DNA from: an uncultured Oscillospiraceae bacterium
Lineage (GTDB): Bacteria > Bacillota > Clostridia > Oscillospirales > Oscillospiraceae
Direction of reading: 5' to 3'
Length of the DNA stretch: 29,284 bases
Assembly: GCA_910588455.1 (NCBI GenBank)
Contig: CAJUPG010000019.1
Span: 1-29,284, forward strand
The number at the start of each line of letters is the position of its first letter. Positions within the stretch are counted from its first letter, which is position 1. The translations under genes were made by a program, and so were the position numbers. Under the pieces are notes generated by a model. It searched no databases and was not told the DNA's origin. It worked only from the letters and a program-made list of their open reading frames with translations. Shown here piece by piece: positions 22,792 to 29,284 of the stretch.

Positions 22792-23733
22792 TTGAACTTC
22801 CTCAGCATGGACTATTTCGCTATGACCGCCCACACGCGCAGTTTTACCCGGGCGGCGCAGCAGCTCCACATCACCCAGCAGACCCTCAGCGCCCACATCG
22901 CGGCCCTGGAGAAGGAACTGGGGTGCAAGCTGTTCCTCCGGCGCACCCCTCTGGAGCTGACCTACCCGGGACAGGTTTTTTTGGAATACGCGCTGGATTT
23001 TCAGCGGAAATACCGGCAGCTGGAGCGGGACTTCGACGACCTGGCCGGGGAGGAGAAGGGATGCCTGCGCATTGGCATCGGCACCGTCCGGGGGCGGTCC
23101 ATTATGCCGGAGGTCATTCAGGTCTATCAAAGGACCTGGCCCAAGGTGGATATACGCTTGTTTGAGGGGAGCGGCGAGCAGTTCTGCGACAAGCTTGTCC
23201 GCGGGGAACTGGACCTGATCATCGGCCACTTCCCCCAGCCCTTTCCGGGAGTGGAGCTGCTGGACCTCTACCGGGAAGAGGTGGTTCTATTGATCTCCAG
23301 GCAGCTGCTGGAAGCGCAGTACGGTCCCCGGTGGAGGGGGGTGGCGGAGGAAGTCCGGGTCCGCCAAAGCCTGGAGCCGCTGGCCGGGTGTCCCTTCGTG
23401 GCCAACAGTGAAGAGGACGTGGTGAGCGCTCTTCGGCAGGCTCTGTTCGCCCAGCTGGATACGGACCCGGCCATCCGGGTCATGTCCCGGAACCTGGGCA
23501 CCCTGCTGGACCTGTGCCTGCGGGGCGTGGGCGCCTGCTTCTGCCCGGAAATTATGGCCCGGGCCACCCTGACCCCGGCGCAGCTGGACTCGGTGGAGCT
23601 GTTCCGGTTTTCCCAGCACGCCCGCCACACCATCAGCATCGGTTATCTGAAGCAGGCCCGCCGGTGGAGCGTCCTGTCCCATTTTATTGATCTGACCCAG
23701 CAGCTGCTGGGAGAGGAGGAATTTCAGCCTTGA
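22792..23733 (+). CDS. LysR-family transcriptional regulator
   Basis: 313 residues, full length. Winged helix-turn-helix at residues 1-65 (F-T-R-A-A-Q-Q-L-H-I-T-Q-Q-T-L-S-A-H-I) and effector-binding domain at about 95-300 (C-L-R-I-G-I-G-T-V-R-G-R onward; G-V-G-A-C-F-C-P late). The start is TTG, chosen because GGGGGAG lies 7-8 nt upstream; an ATG five codons later lacks such a site. It is divergent from nhaC and overlaps the next gene's TTG start (TTGA), so it is probably co-transcribed with the metallo-hydrolase and regulates this locus. The effector is unknown. Confidence 0.9.
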   Translation: MNFLSMDYFAMTAHTRSFTRAAQQLHITQQTLSAHIAALEKELGCKLFLRRTPLELTYPGQVFLEYALDFQRKYRQLERDFDDLAGEEKGCLRIGIGTVRGRSIMPEVIQVYQRTWPKVDIRLFEGSGEQFCDKLVRGELDLIIGHFPQPFPGVELLDLYREEVVLLISRQLLEAQYGPRWRGVAEEVRVRQSLEPLAGCPFVANSEEDVVSALRQALFAQLDTDPAIRVMSRNLGTLLDLCLRGVGACFCPEIMARATLTPAQLDSVELFRFSQHARHTISIGYLKQARRWSVLSHFIDLTQQLLGEEEFQP

Positions 23734-24539
23734 ACATTACCGTTTTAATGGAGAATACCGCCCCCTGCCACCTGACGGCGGAACACGGGCTGTCCTTTCA
23801 CATCCAATACCGGGGGCACAGCATTCTTTTGGACGCGGGCTCCTCGGGAAAGTTCGCGGACAACGCCCAAAAGCTGGGGGTGGACCTGTCCGGGGTGGAG
23901 TGGGCGGCCCTGTCCCATGGCCACTACGATCACGCCGACGGCTTCCGGCGGTTTTTCGCGGAAAACGAGACGGCCCCGGTGTACCTGCGCCCGGCGGCGG
24001 GGAAGAGCTGGTTTTCCATCTCCCAGGGCGCGCCCCGGTTTATCGGCATCCACCGGGATATTGTCCAAAATCCCCGGTTTGTGCCGGTGGAGGGGCTGTT
24101 TTCTCCCATGGAGGGGGCCTGGTTAGTCCCGGAGACCCTCCAGGGAGGAGCTTTTGCCAACCACGAAAAAACCCTTTTGGAAAAAATCGGCCCGGACCAG
24201 TTCATCCCTGACCGCTTCTCCCACGAGCAGTCCCTGGTGCTGGAGACCCAGTGCGGGTTGATCCTGTTCAATTCCTGTTCCCATGGGGGGATTGTCAACA
24301 TTGTCCAGGGGGTTTTGGAGCAGTTTCCCGGAAAACGGGTCTGCGCAGTTTTGGGGGGGCTGCATCTGATCGCCCCGGAGGAGGACTATGTGCGCTCCGT
24401 GGCGGACCGTCTGGCCGGACTGGGGGTGGAGCGGCTGTACACCGGCCACTGCACCAGTGCCGCTGCCTTCGCCCTGCTGCGGGAGCGGCTGGAGGGGCGG
24501 CTGCATCCCCTGACCACCGGGGCCCGGATTGCATTTTAA
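23730..24539 (+). CDS. Metallo-beta-lactamase-fold hydrolase (COG1237-like)
   Basis: 269 residues. The metal motif H-x-H-x-D-H is S-H-G-H-Y-D-H (H63, H65, D67, H68), with N-S-C-S-H-G-G as the next metal histidine and G-G-L-H-L and T-G-H-C-T-S further on. The early L-L-D-A-G-S-S-G strand is typical. It belongs to the MBL subgroup related to the archaeal 4-(beta-ribofuranosyl)aminobenzene phosphate synthase-like proteins, whose bacterial members have no established reaction. The start is TTG overlapping the LysR stop, with GGAGG upstream. The same operon as a LysR regulator and divergent from an ion antiporter; the link is unclear. Confidence 0.87.
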   Translation: MNITVLMENTAPCHLTAEHGLSFHIQYRGHSILLDAGSSGKFADNAQKLGVDLSGVEWAALSHGHYDHADGFRRFFAENETAPVYLRPAAGKSWFSISQGAPRFIGIHRDIVQNPRFVPVEGLFSPMEGAWLVPETLQGGAFANHEKTLLEKIGPDQFIPDRFSHEQSLVLETQCGLILFNSCSHGGIVNIVQGVLEQFPGKRVCAVLGGLHLIAPEEDYVRSVADRLAGLGVERLYTGHCTSAAAFALLRERLEGRLHPLTTGARIAF

Positions 24540-24554
24540 AAAATTACGGAAACA

Positions 24555-24580
24555 GGCCGCTTTCCATATGGAAAGCGGCC
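24555..24580. terminator. Perfect 26-bp palindrome after the MBL gene
   Basis: GGCCGCTTTCC-ATAT-GGAAAGCGGCC, a perfect inverted repeat 16 bp after the stop codon. It lacks its own T-tract and works together with the next hairpin, or serves as an RNA-stability stem. Confidence 0.55.
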
Positions 24581-24591
24581 TCAGCCGGTGG

Positions 24592-24618
24592 AAAAGTCTG
24601 CCCTGAGGCAGACTTTTT
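24592..24618. terminator. Bidirectional Rho-independent terminator
   Basis: AAAA-GTCTGCC-CTGA-GGCAGAC-TTTTT: a 7-bp GC-rich stem with an A-run before and a T-run after, between convergent genes. It suits termination in both directions. Confidence 0.85.
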
Positions 24619-24648
24619 CGTATTCATGCGTTAAGACAGGGAGACAGT

Positions 24649-25056
24649 TCAGCTTTCTTTTTTGTCCATCACACAAAACAGGATAAAGCGTATCACCGTC
24701 AATACAAATATCGTTCCGACCAGACCATAGCCCGCCGTTCTTCCGTCTGCGAACACAGCAGCAGACGCGAACGCAATGGCGGTTACGGCAATCACCATGA
24801 TTTTCAAGACAATCGCGTCTATTTTATGCAGACGCTGCATCGCCAGCCCGTCCTTTTTTTCTTTGCCGTACTTATAAATGCGGACAGCCTGTAGCGCCAG
24901 AAACAGAACCGTAAATATGGCAATCATATTCTGGATCAAGTCATAATAACTCTTCCAATCCCGTCTTGCCCACATCCAGTAGTAGCAGACCAGAAGTCCC
25001 GCATAAACAATTTTTGTCCCGACAAGCCCTTTTAAGCTAACTTTTTCTTTCATCAT
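24649..25056 (-). CDS. Four-helix membrane protein of unknown function
   Basis: 135 residues with hydrophobic segments at about 11-30, 39-62, 80-103 and 108-130, short loops, and charged K-Y-G-K-E-K-K-D between the second and third. I do not recognise the family. The ATG has GAGGGA about 7 nt upstream; the next codon but one is also ATG. Its base composition is visibly more AT-rich than the flanking genes, suggesting separate acquisition. It follows the DUF6440-like gene by 12 bp in the same direction, so the pair is probably one unit ending at the bidirectional terminator. Confidence 0.7.
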   Translation of the reverse strand: MMKEKVSLKGLVGTKIVYAGLLVCYYWMWARRDWKSYYDLIQNMIAIFTVLFLALQAVRIYKYGKEKKDGLAMQRLHKIDAIVLKIMVIAVTAIAFASAAVFADGRTAGYGLVGTIFVLTVIRFILFCVMDKKES

Positions 25057-25068
25057 TTCATCCCTCGT

Positions 25069-25260
25069 TTATTGCTTTCCCTGCTTGACAGGGGTGACGA
25101 CAGGTTTGCCGTCCTGATCCACCAAAACGGTTAGTCCAGTGCCCGTTTGCTTCCCGTGGGAGCCCAGCAGGTAATTCACGCCGGTTTCCGTGTCCACGAT
25201 GATCTTGGCCACATTGACGATGCCCTGGGAGTAGACCTCCACAAAACGGTCCTTTGCCAT
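25069..25260 (-). CDS. DUF6440-like small protein
   Basis: 63 residues. It shows the pattern R-F-V-E-V-Y-S-Q-G-I-V-N-V-A-K-I-I-V-D-T-E-T-G-V-N-Y-L, then a G-L-T-V-L-V-D-Q-D-G-K-P-V-V-T end, which I associate with the DUF6440 family common in gut Firmicutes. Function unknown; beta-rich and cytoplasmic by appearance. The start has AAGGAGGTG 4-5 nt upstream. Longer frames to 25440 or 25453 run antisense to nothing real and cross a hairpin, so they are rejected. Confidence 0.78.
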   Translation of the reverse strand: MAKDRFVEVYSQGIVNVAKIIVDTETGVNYLLGSHGKQTGTGLTVLVDQDGKPVVTPVKQGKQ

Positions 25261-25333
25261 ACGCCCACCTCCTTTCTCGTCCTGTCTTTGACCGTACAAC
25301 CATACCACACAGACCCGGCCCTGCGGCCCGAAT

Positions 25334-25364
25334 TTCCGGAATGAACATAAAAGCTTCCGGAATG
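25334..25364. repeat. Two TTCCGGAATG repeats 21 bp apart
   Basis: TTCCGGAATG at 25334-25343 and 25355-25364, same orientation, start-to-start 21 bp (two helical turns). Each contains the palindrome TTCCGGAA. This is the spacing of LytTR-type operators, and a LytTR regulator gene ends 16 bp away. The DUF6440-like gene starts 74 bp downstream on the minus strand. Confidence 0.55.
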
Positions 25365-25366
25365 GA

Positions 25367-25403
25367 CTGGGAGGGAACCTCACAGGTTCCTTCCCAGCTT
25401 TTT
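25367..25403. terminator. Hairpin at the response regulator 3' end
   Basis: CTGGGAGGGAACC pairs with GGTTCCTTCCCAG (one G-T) around a 5-nt loop, covering the last codons and stop of the response regulator gene. The T-run is on the + strand side, so it is not a textbook terminator for the leftward gene. Confidence 0.5.
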
Positions 25404-26117
25404 GCGCAGCTCCGCTTTTCCCGCCCGGGAAAGCAGACACTCCCGGCCCCCAACCCGCAGCTTATTGTGTTTCAAATCCACCTCTTCAATCTGGTCCGCC
25501 GCCACCAAATAGGCCCGGTGCGTGCGGATAAAGCGGTCTCCCAGTTTTTGCTCCAGCTCGTTGAGGCTTCCCAAAAAATCCATCCGGCTGTTGGCCGTAT
25601 GGAGCAGAACATGGTGGGGGGCGCCGGCTGTTTCAAAAAAGAGGATATTGTGCAGCGGGATGTGGCGCACGGTCTCCTCTGTCCGCAGGGTGAACACCTC
25701 CGCCGGGTCCTGGCGCTCCGCCAGCAGCCGCATATGAATTTCCCCCAGGCACTGGGACACAGACGGTCCGATCTGCTCCGGCTCCTTTATAATGTAGTCA
25801 AAGGCCTCCAGATGGTATTGAAAGGTACGCCAGGCCAGATCTCCGAAGCTGGTGATGTAAACCAGCGTACCGTGAGGGTCCCGCCGCCGCAATTCCTGCC
25901 CCAGCCGGAACCCGTCCCATTCCCCATCCTTTAAATCCACATCCAGAAAGTAAATCCCGCGCTTTTCCCGTTCCGACGCGGCCAGCAGCTCCTGGGCGCC
26001 GGCGGCGCTGCACACCACCTTCATATCATAGTTTTCCACAAAGATTTTCCACTCCAGGGCCGTCTGAATCTGGTGGCGGACGGCGGCTTCATCGTCGCAA
26101 ACATAAATCCCGATCAT
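25380..26117 (-). CDS. LytTR-family response regulator (AgrA-like)
   Basis: 245 residues. Receiver domain at 1-120 with the acidic pair D8/D9, phosphoacceptor D59 (F-L-D-V-D), and K111. LytTR DNA-binding domain at about 140-240 (F-F-E-T-A-G-A-P-H-H-V-L-L-H, F-I-R-T-H-R-A-Y-L-V). Phosphorylated by the kinase encoded just upstream; LytTR proteins bind direct repeats about 21 bp apart. The ATG overlaps the kinase stop (ATGA), with GGAGG upstream; the frame to 26165 is an artefact inside the kinase gene. Targets may include the adjacent tct operon or the 25334 repeats. Confidence 0.92.
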   Translation of the reverse strand: MIGIYVCDDEAAVRHQIQTALEWKIFVENYDMKVVCSAAGAQELLAASEREKRGIYFLDVDLKDGEWDGFRLGQELRRRDPHGTLVYITSFGDLAWRTFQYHLEAFDYIIKEPEQIGPSVSQCLGEIHMRLLAERQDPAEVFTLRTEETVRHIPLHNILFFETAGAPHHVLLHTANSRMDFLGSLNELEQKLGDRFIRTHRAYLVAADQIEEVDLKHNKLRVGGRECLLSRAGKAELRKKLGRNL

Positions 26118-27430
26118 CGTCCGCCCTCCACGGTCAGCTCCTGCACAAATATCCCCTTGTCCCAACTGGTGCTGGAGGAGGCGCTGGGGCAGCCCTCCAG
26201 AATGCGCTGATAGCTGAACAGGCCCATTCCCCGGCCCGCGCCCTTGGTGGACCAGCCCTCATGCCACATTTTTCCTGGCTCAATGTGATTTGTATAGGGG
26301 TTTGATACCCGAAGAAACACCCGCCGCTCCTGGGCCAGCAGGATAATCTCGACCCAGGGCTGTCCAGCGTCCAGGGCGGCCTCCACCCCGTTGTCAATCA
26401 ATATTCCCAGACAGCGGACAAAATCCCATACGTCCATATTCACATCCGCCAACGGGTACAGCACTTCCAGCCGGCACTCAACCCCCTTCTCCCGCATGGC
26501 GGTGAGCTTGCTCAACAGGAGGCTTCGGACTTCCGGAATCTGCAAATTGCCGATTTGGGCGGATTCCTGAATTTTCGCTCCAAGCCGCACGTCAAATCCC
26601 GCGTCCAGCTGGGACAGGGTGCGCCGCAGGCCCTCCAGCTCCCCTTTCCCTGCCTGCTGAGACAGGCCCGCCAGCAGATTTTTGTAGTCGTGGCGGAAGG
26701 TACGCACCTCCCGGCGGAGCATCTCCAAATCCTGCTCGTAGAGCCGCTGCTGGACGATAATGTCCTGCTGGGCCTGCATTTTCCGGGCGGTATCCAGCCG
26801 CTGAGCCAGATAGACAATCAGCACAGTCATCAGGATTACCATCGCCACCACAAGAAGGTAGTAGAAGCTCAGAAAGCGGGGCTGAAGGCCAAACCCCAGC
26901 CGGAGGAGCAGTTCCATTGTTGCTTCCAGCGCGAATAAAAGCAGCGCAAGCCGCCGGGGCGCGGATCTGTCGTTCAGCAGCAGGCAGAACCAGGTTCCAA
27001 ACCGCAGCCTGTACAGCAACAGGGAAAGGGCAATGCTGATGGCCAGATGCAGTCCCGCCGCCGGGGCAAATGGCAGGGGGACCATCGCGGACACCGTGGC
27101 GCCCGCCACCTGAAAAATCCCCGCCATGCAGGCGGCGGCAAAGGACGGCCAGAATCCCCAGCTCCAGGCCCACCGGACCCACAGGGCGCACATGAGCAAA
27201 ACGCTCAATGAACTGATATAGTATTGAACCGCTCTCAATTCCGGGAGCATATACATTCCGAACGATAGCAGGATGGCGATCAGGGGGGACAGCAGCAAAA
27301 GCGGCAGTTTTTTCAGCCGCCGCCACACCGCGCGCTCCCCGGTTACTGCCAGCAGATAGACCGCCAGGGCCAGATGTCCTGTCACACTGTCCAAAAATCC
27401 AATGAAAATATCATAATATTCCATATTCAT
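26114..27430 (-). CDS. GHKL sensor histidine kinase (AgrC-like)
   Basis: 438 residues. About six membrane helices in the first 210 residues, a coiled linker, then the H-box F-R-H-D-Y-K-N with H247, N-box D-N-G-V-E-A-A (346-352) and G-box G-R-G-M-G-L (399-404). This is the HPK10/AgrC organisation, which usually senses peptides through the membrane part. No AgrB or AgrD gene is nearby, and the divergent gene is a tricarboxylate-type binding protein, so a small-molecule or transport signal is also possible. Two ATGs (27430 and 27424) are both near AGGGG; the second has the better spacing. Confidence 0.9.
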   Translation of the reverse strand: MNMEYYDIFIGFLDSVTGHLALAVYLLAVTGERAVWRRLKKLPLLLLSPLIAILLSFGMYMLPELRAVQYYISSLSVLLMCALWVRWAWSWGFWPSFAAACMAGIFQVAGATVSAMVPLPFAPAAGLHLAISIALSLLLYRLRFGTWFCLLLNDRSAPRRLALLLFALEATMELLLRLGFGLQPRFLSFYYLLVVAMVILMTVLIVYLAQRLDTARKMQAQQDIIVQQRLYEQDLEMLRREVRTFRHDYKNLLAGLSQQAGKGELEGLRRTLSQLDAGFDVRLGAKIQESAQIGNLQIPEVRSLLLSKLTAMREKGVECRLEVLYPLADVNMDVWDFVRCLGILIDNGVEAALDAGQPWVEIILLAQERRVFLRVSNPYTNHIEPGKMWHEGWSTKGAGRGMGLFSYQRILEGCPSASSSTSWDKGIFVQELTVEGGR

Positions 27431-27619
27431 TTTCCCCTAACAACCGTCGTTTCCTTCCTGATTATACCTGTTTTGCCCTACCCTTTCAAGTATCGGCTGG
27501 GCGCCGGTATCCCGCAAAATTATTTGTGCAAAACGCATGAAAATACCCGAATTCTTAGACAGGTTTTTGTAATCAAGACGGTTGACCATACAACTTTATG
27601 TGTATTTGCAAAAAAGATG

Positions 27620-27648
27620 TTGAATCAGGCTCCAGGTTATGTTAAATT
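27620..27648 (+). promoter_or_regulatory. tctC promoter
   Basis: TTGAAT (27620-27625), 17-bp spacer, TAAATT (27643-27648), about 70 nt before the ATG. The 290-bp gap from 27431 also holds ACGGTTG (27578-27584) and its inverse (27441-27447), possible LytTR half-sites; these are weak. Confidence 0.6.
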
Positions 27649-27719
27649 GAAGCCATTACAGGTGCGGATCAATATGATGCAGTCCGCATCTGACACAAAA
27701 ACGGAAAAGGAGTATGATT

Positions 27720-28682
27720 ATGAAAAAGAAAATTCTCAGCCTTGTCCTTGTTGCAGCCATGTTTACAACGCTGCTCACCTCCTGCGGAAAGAAAAACGCC
27801 ACCTGGAAGGTCACCTGCCCCTGGGCTCCCTCCGGCGTGGCCGCCATGGTCAGCCAGCAGGCTGCCACCAAGTCCACCAGCTACTCCGACACCATCACCC
27901 TTGTGGCCGAGGCCATCAAGGGCGACGCCGCCACTGTGAACACCTGGGTGGCCGACACCAAGGCCAACGACACCGAGCTGGTGTTTGTGGGCGAGGGCCT
28001 GCTGTCCATCACCTCCATTCTGGACCCGGATAAGATGCAGTTCGGCTATGAGGATTTCGCCTTTGTGGAAAACCTCTATTCCTCCATCTTTGTCCTCTCC
28101 GCCGACGCCAAGCTGAACATCACCAGCGTGGCTGATCTGGAGTCCTATGTGGCCCAGGGCAGTGAGATCAGCGTGGCCGTCAACGGCGCCACCAGCTCCG
28201 AGGCATTCCTGGCCGCCGCCCTTTTCGGCTCCATGGGCGCGGGCAGCCAGCTGAAGCTGACTCCCTATCAGTCCGCCGCTGAGGCCGCCCAGGCCGTGGC
28301 CCGCGGCGAGACCCAGTTTGCTGTCTCTCACCAGTCCCAGATTCTGGAAACTTATCAGCAGAACGGCGTGACCGTGGTGTGCGCCTTCGACGAGAACGAT
28401 ATCGAAAACGGCCCCTTCGCCGGAGTTGAGGGCGTGGGCCAGCACGGCTACCCCTACTTCCGCAACCGCTGCTTCATCATGGCCCGGGCCGGCACCGACG
28501 CCGAGAAGGTTTCCGAGCTGAAGGAGCTCTACGGCAAGATCCTGGCCGACCAGGAGGTGGCCGACTGGCTGCACGACACCATGCTGCTGGAGGTGGACAC
28601 CATGTCCGTGGCCGACGTGGAGGCCCACGTGGAAAATGTAAAGAGCATCGTCAACGAGTACAAAGACATCGTTGCCGGCTGA
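27720..28682 (+). CDS. tctC: TctC/Bug-family solute-binding lipoprotein
   Basis: 320 residues. Lipoprotein signal with lipobox L-T-S-C, so the mature protein starts at C22 and is anchored outside the membrane. The body follows the TctC/Bug pattern: a W-K-V-T-C-P-W-A-P-S-G-V-A early strand, the D-L-E-S-Y-V-A-Q-G-S and V-A-V-N-G-A-T-S-S-E middle, and A-A-Q-A-V-A-R-G-E-T-Q-F-A-V-S. It captures a small carboxylate-type solute for the TctAB permease. The ATG at 27720 has AAAGGAG 7 nt upstream; an ATG two codons earlier is too close. A terminator-like hairpin separates it from tctB, as for many binding-protein genes that are made in excess. Confidence 0.88.
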   Translation: MKKKILSLVLVAAMFTTLLTSCGKKNATWKVTCPWAPSGVAAMVSQQAATKSTSYSDTITLVAEAIKGDAATVNTWVADTKANDTELVFVGEGLLSITSILDPDKMQFGYEDFAFVENLYSSIFVLSADAKLNITSVADLESYVAQGSEISVAVNGATSSEAFLAAALFGSMGAGSQLKLTPYQSAAEAAQAVARGETQFAVSHQSQILETYQQNGVTVVCAFDENDIENGPFAGVEGVGQHGYPYFRNRCFIMARAGTDAEKVSELKELYGKILADQEVADWLHDTMLLEVDTMSVADVEAHVENVKSIVNEYKDIVAG

Positions 28683-28706
28683 TCTAAGTACCACAGGTAA
28701 TGTTGT

Positions 28707-28753
28707 GGGGAATGGGATCGGGAACACGTCCCGCCCATTCCCCGTTCTTTTTT
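28707..28753 (+). terminator. Attenuating terminator between tctC and tctB
   Basis: GGGGAATGGG pairs with CCCATTCCCC, with an inner CGGGA/TCCCG stem and 5-nt loop, followed by GTTCTTTTTT. It is a strong terminator form inside the operon, so partial read-through would set a higher tctC than tctB level. Confidence 0.82.
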
Positions 28754-28777
28754 GCGATCAGGAAAGGAGGTCCTCCC

Positions 28778-29284
28778 ATGAGTAAATGGGTGGAGCAGTT
28801 CAACGGCCGTATGGACGCCTGGGGCCGCAAGCTGCATGAGAAAGAGATCCGCATCCCTGTTGACCTGGTGACCGGCATCCTGTTTTTTGCCGTAGCCCTT
28901 GTGATTTTTCTGGTTATGCCGGACCAGGTGGCAATCTCTGAAAAAGACGTAGTCAACGGCCGCGCGTTTCCCACCCTGCTGTTGGTGGTAATGATGCTGT
29001 GCTGCGCCATGCTGGTGTGCAAGGAGCTGTATAAGCTGGCCACCAGGCAGCCCCTGAACTGGAAGGTCATCAATATCCAGACAGAGGCCAAAGCCCTGGT
29101 CATCCTGGGCATCCTTGCCGGCACGTACTTCCTCAGCAAGCTCACCGGCCTGTTTGTGGTGGGCGCGATTTTCTGCTGTCTGGGATTTCTGCTCTATTTC
29201 CGGTGCCGGAAAAAATCCTACTATGTGATCACCCTGGTGCTGGCGGTGGCCATCTGGGCCGCCTTCCGCTTCGCCCTGGGCGTG
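28778..29284 (+). CDS. tctB: TctB-family small permease subunit, partial
   Basis: 169 codons are open to the window edge with no stop. Translation gives M-S-K-W-V-E-Q-F then membrane segments F-F-A-V-A-L-V-I-F-L-V-M, L-L-L-V-V-M-M-L-C-C-A-M-L-V, A-L-V-I-L-G-I-L-A-G and F-V-V-G-A-I-F-C-C-L-G-F, which suits the roughly four-helix TctB subunit. TctB works with TctA (expected next, beyond the window) to import the solute bound by TctC using an ion gradient. Start supported by GGAAAGGAGG 7 nt upstream; GGAGG-T-CCTCC at the site is palindromic and could partly mask it. Confidence 0.82.
   Translation, partial: MSKWVEQFNGRMDAWGRKLHEKEIRIPVDLVTGILFFAVALVIFLVMPDQVAISEKDVVNGRAFPTLLLVVMMLCCAMLVCKELYKLATRQPLNWKVINIQTEAKALVILGILAGTYFLSKLTGLFVVGAIFCCLGFLLYFRCRKKSYYVITLVLAVAIWAAFRFALGV

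Noticed and set aside
27520..27590. Operator shared with the srl leader (TTTTGCACAAA)
   Set aside because: An 11-bp match occurs in both places, but it is short and AT-rich, lacks a common position relative to promoters, and may be chance.

Overview
The window looks like chromosome from a high-GC anaerobic gut Firmicute of the Oscillospiraceae type (Flavonifractor/Lawsonibacter-like). This rests on the strong AGGAGG ribosome binding sites, the GC-rich coding, the glucitol-type PTS, the DUF6440-like and NhaC genes and the tripartite tricarboxylate transporter. Genus is an inference; there is no rRNA to test it.

Layout. (1) 1-2640 is the right end of an integrated mobile element: parA, parB and a BRO-N antirepressor-like gene in one leftward operon. 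It ends at about 2620-2641 in a sequence matching the 3' end of tmRNA (ssrA) followed by that gene's terminator, so the element probably entered the 3' end of ssrA. (2) 2767-7316 holds a LysR locus: an alpha/beta hydrolase with a small partner gene, a LysR gene lacking about 75-80 internal codons, and a broken membrane-anchored GH3 glycosidase. Two nearly identical 25-bp dyads with the same 3' flank sit upstream of the hydrolase pair and of GH3. (3) 7471-13384 is a leftward glucitol (sorbitol) operon: sorbitol-6-phosphate dehydrogenase, PRD regulator, GutM, PTS IIC, IIB, IIA and a HAD phosphatase. It has a consensus promoter, a structured leader of about 240 nt and a divergent ROK repressor gene. 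(4) 14937-18189 is a rightward operon: PfkB sugar kinase, LysA-type decarboxylase, LrgA, LrgB. (5) 18317-21310 encodes a cysteine desulfurase, a MATE exporter and a small exported protein. (6) 21273-24539 is a NhaC antiporter preceded by a 24-residue membrane peptide, divergent from a LysR gene and a metallo-beta-lactamase-fold gene. (7) 24649-25260 is a lower-GC membrane gene plus a DUF6440-like gene. (8) 25380-29284 has an AgrC/AgrA-like two-component system divergent from a tctC-tctB transporter operon that runs off the right edge.

How it works together. Sorbitol would enter as sorbitol-6-phosphate through SrlAEB and be oxidised to fructose-6-phosphate by SrlD. The ROK protein probably represses both its own gene and the srl promoter through two matching operators placed at the start sites, while the PRD protein and GutM add PTS-linked control. 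The LysR/GH3 locus appears to be decaying. Most of the rest is transport (pyruvate-type LrgAB, Na+/H+, MATE, tricarboxylates) with local regulators.
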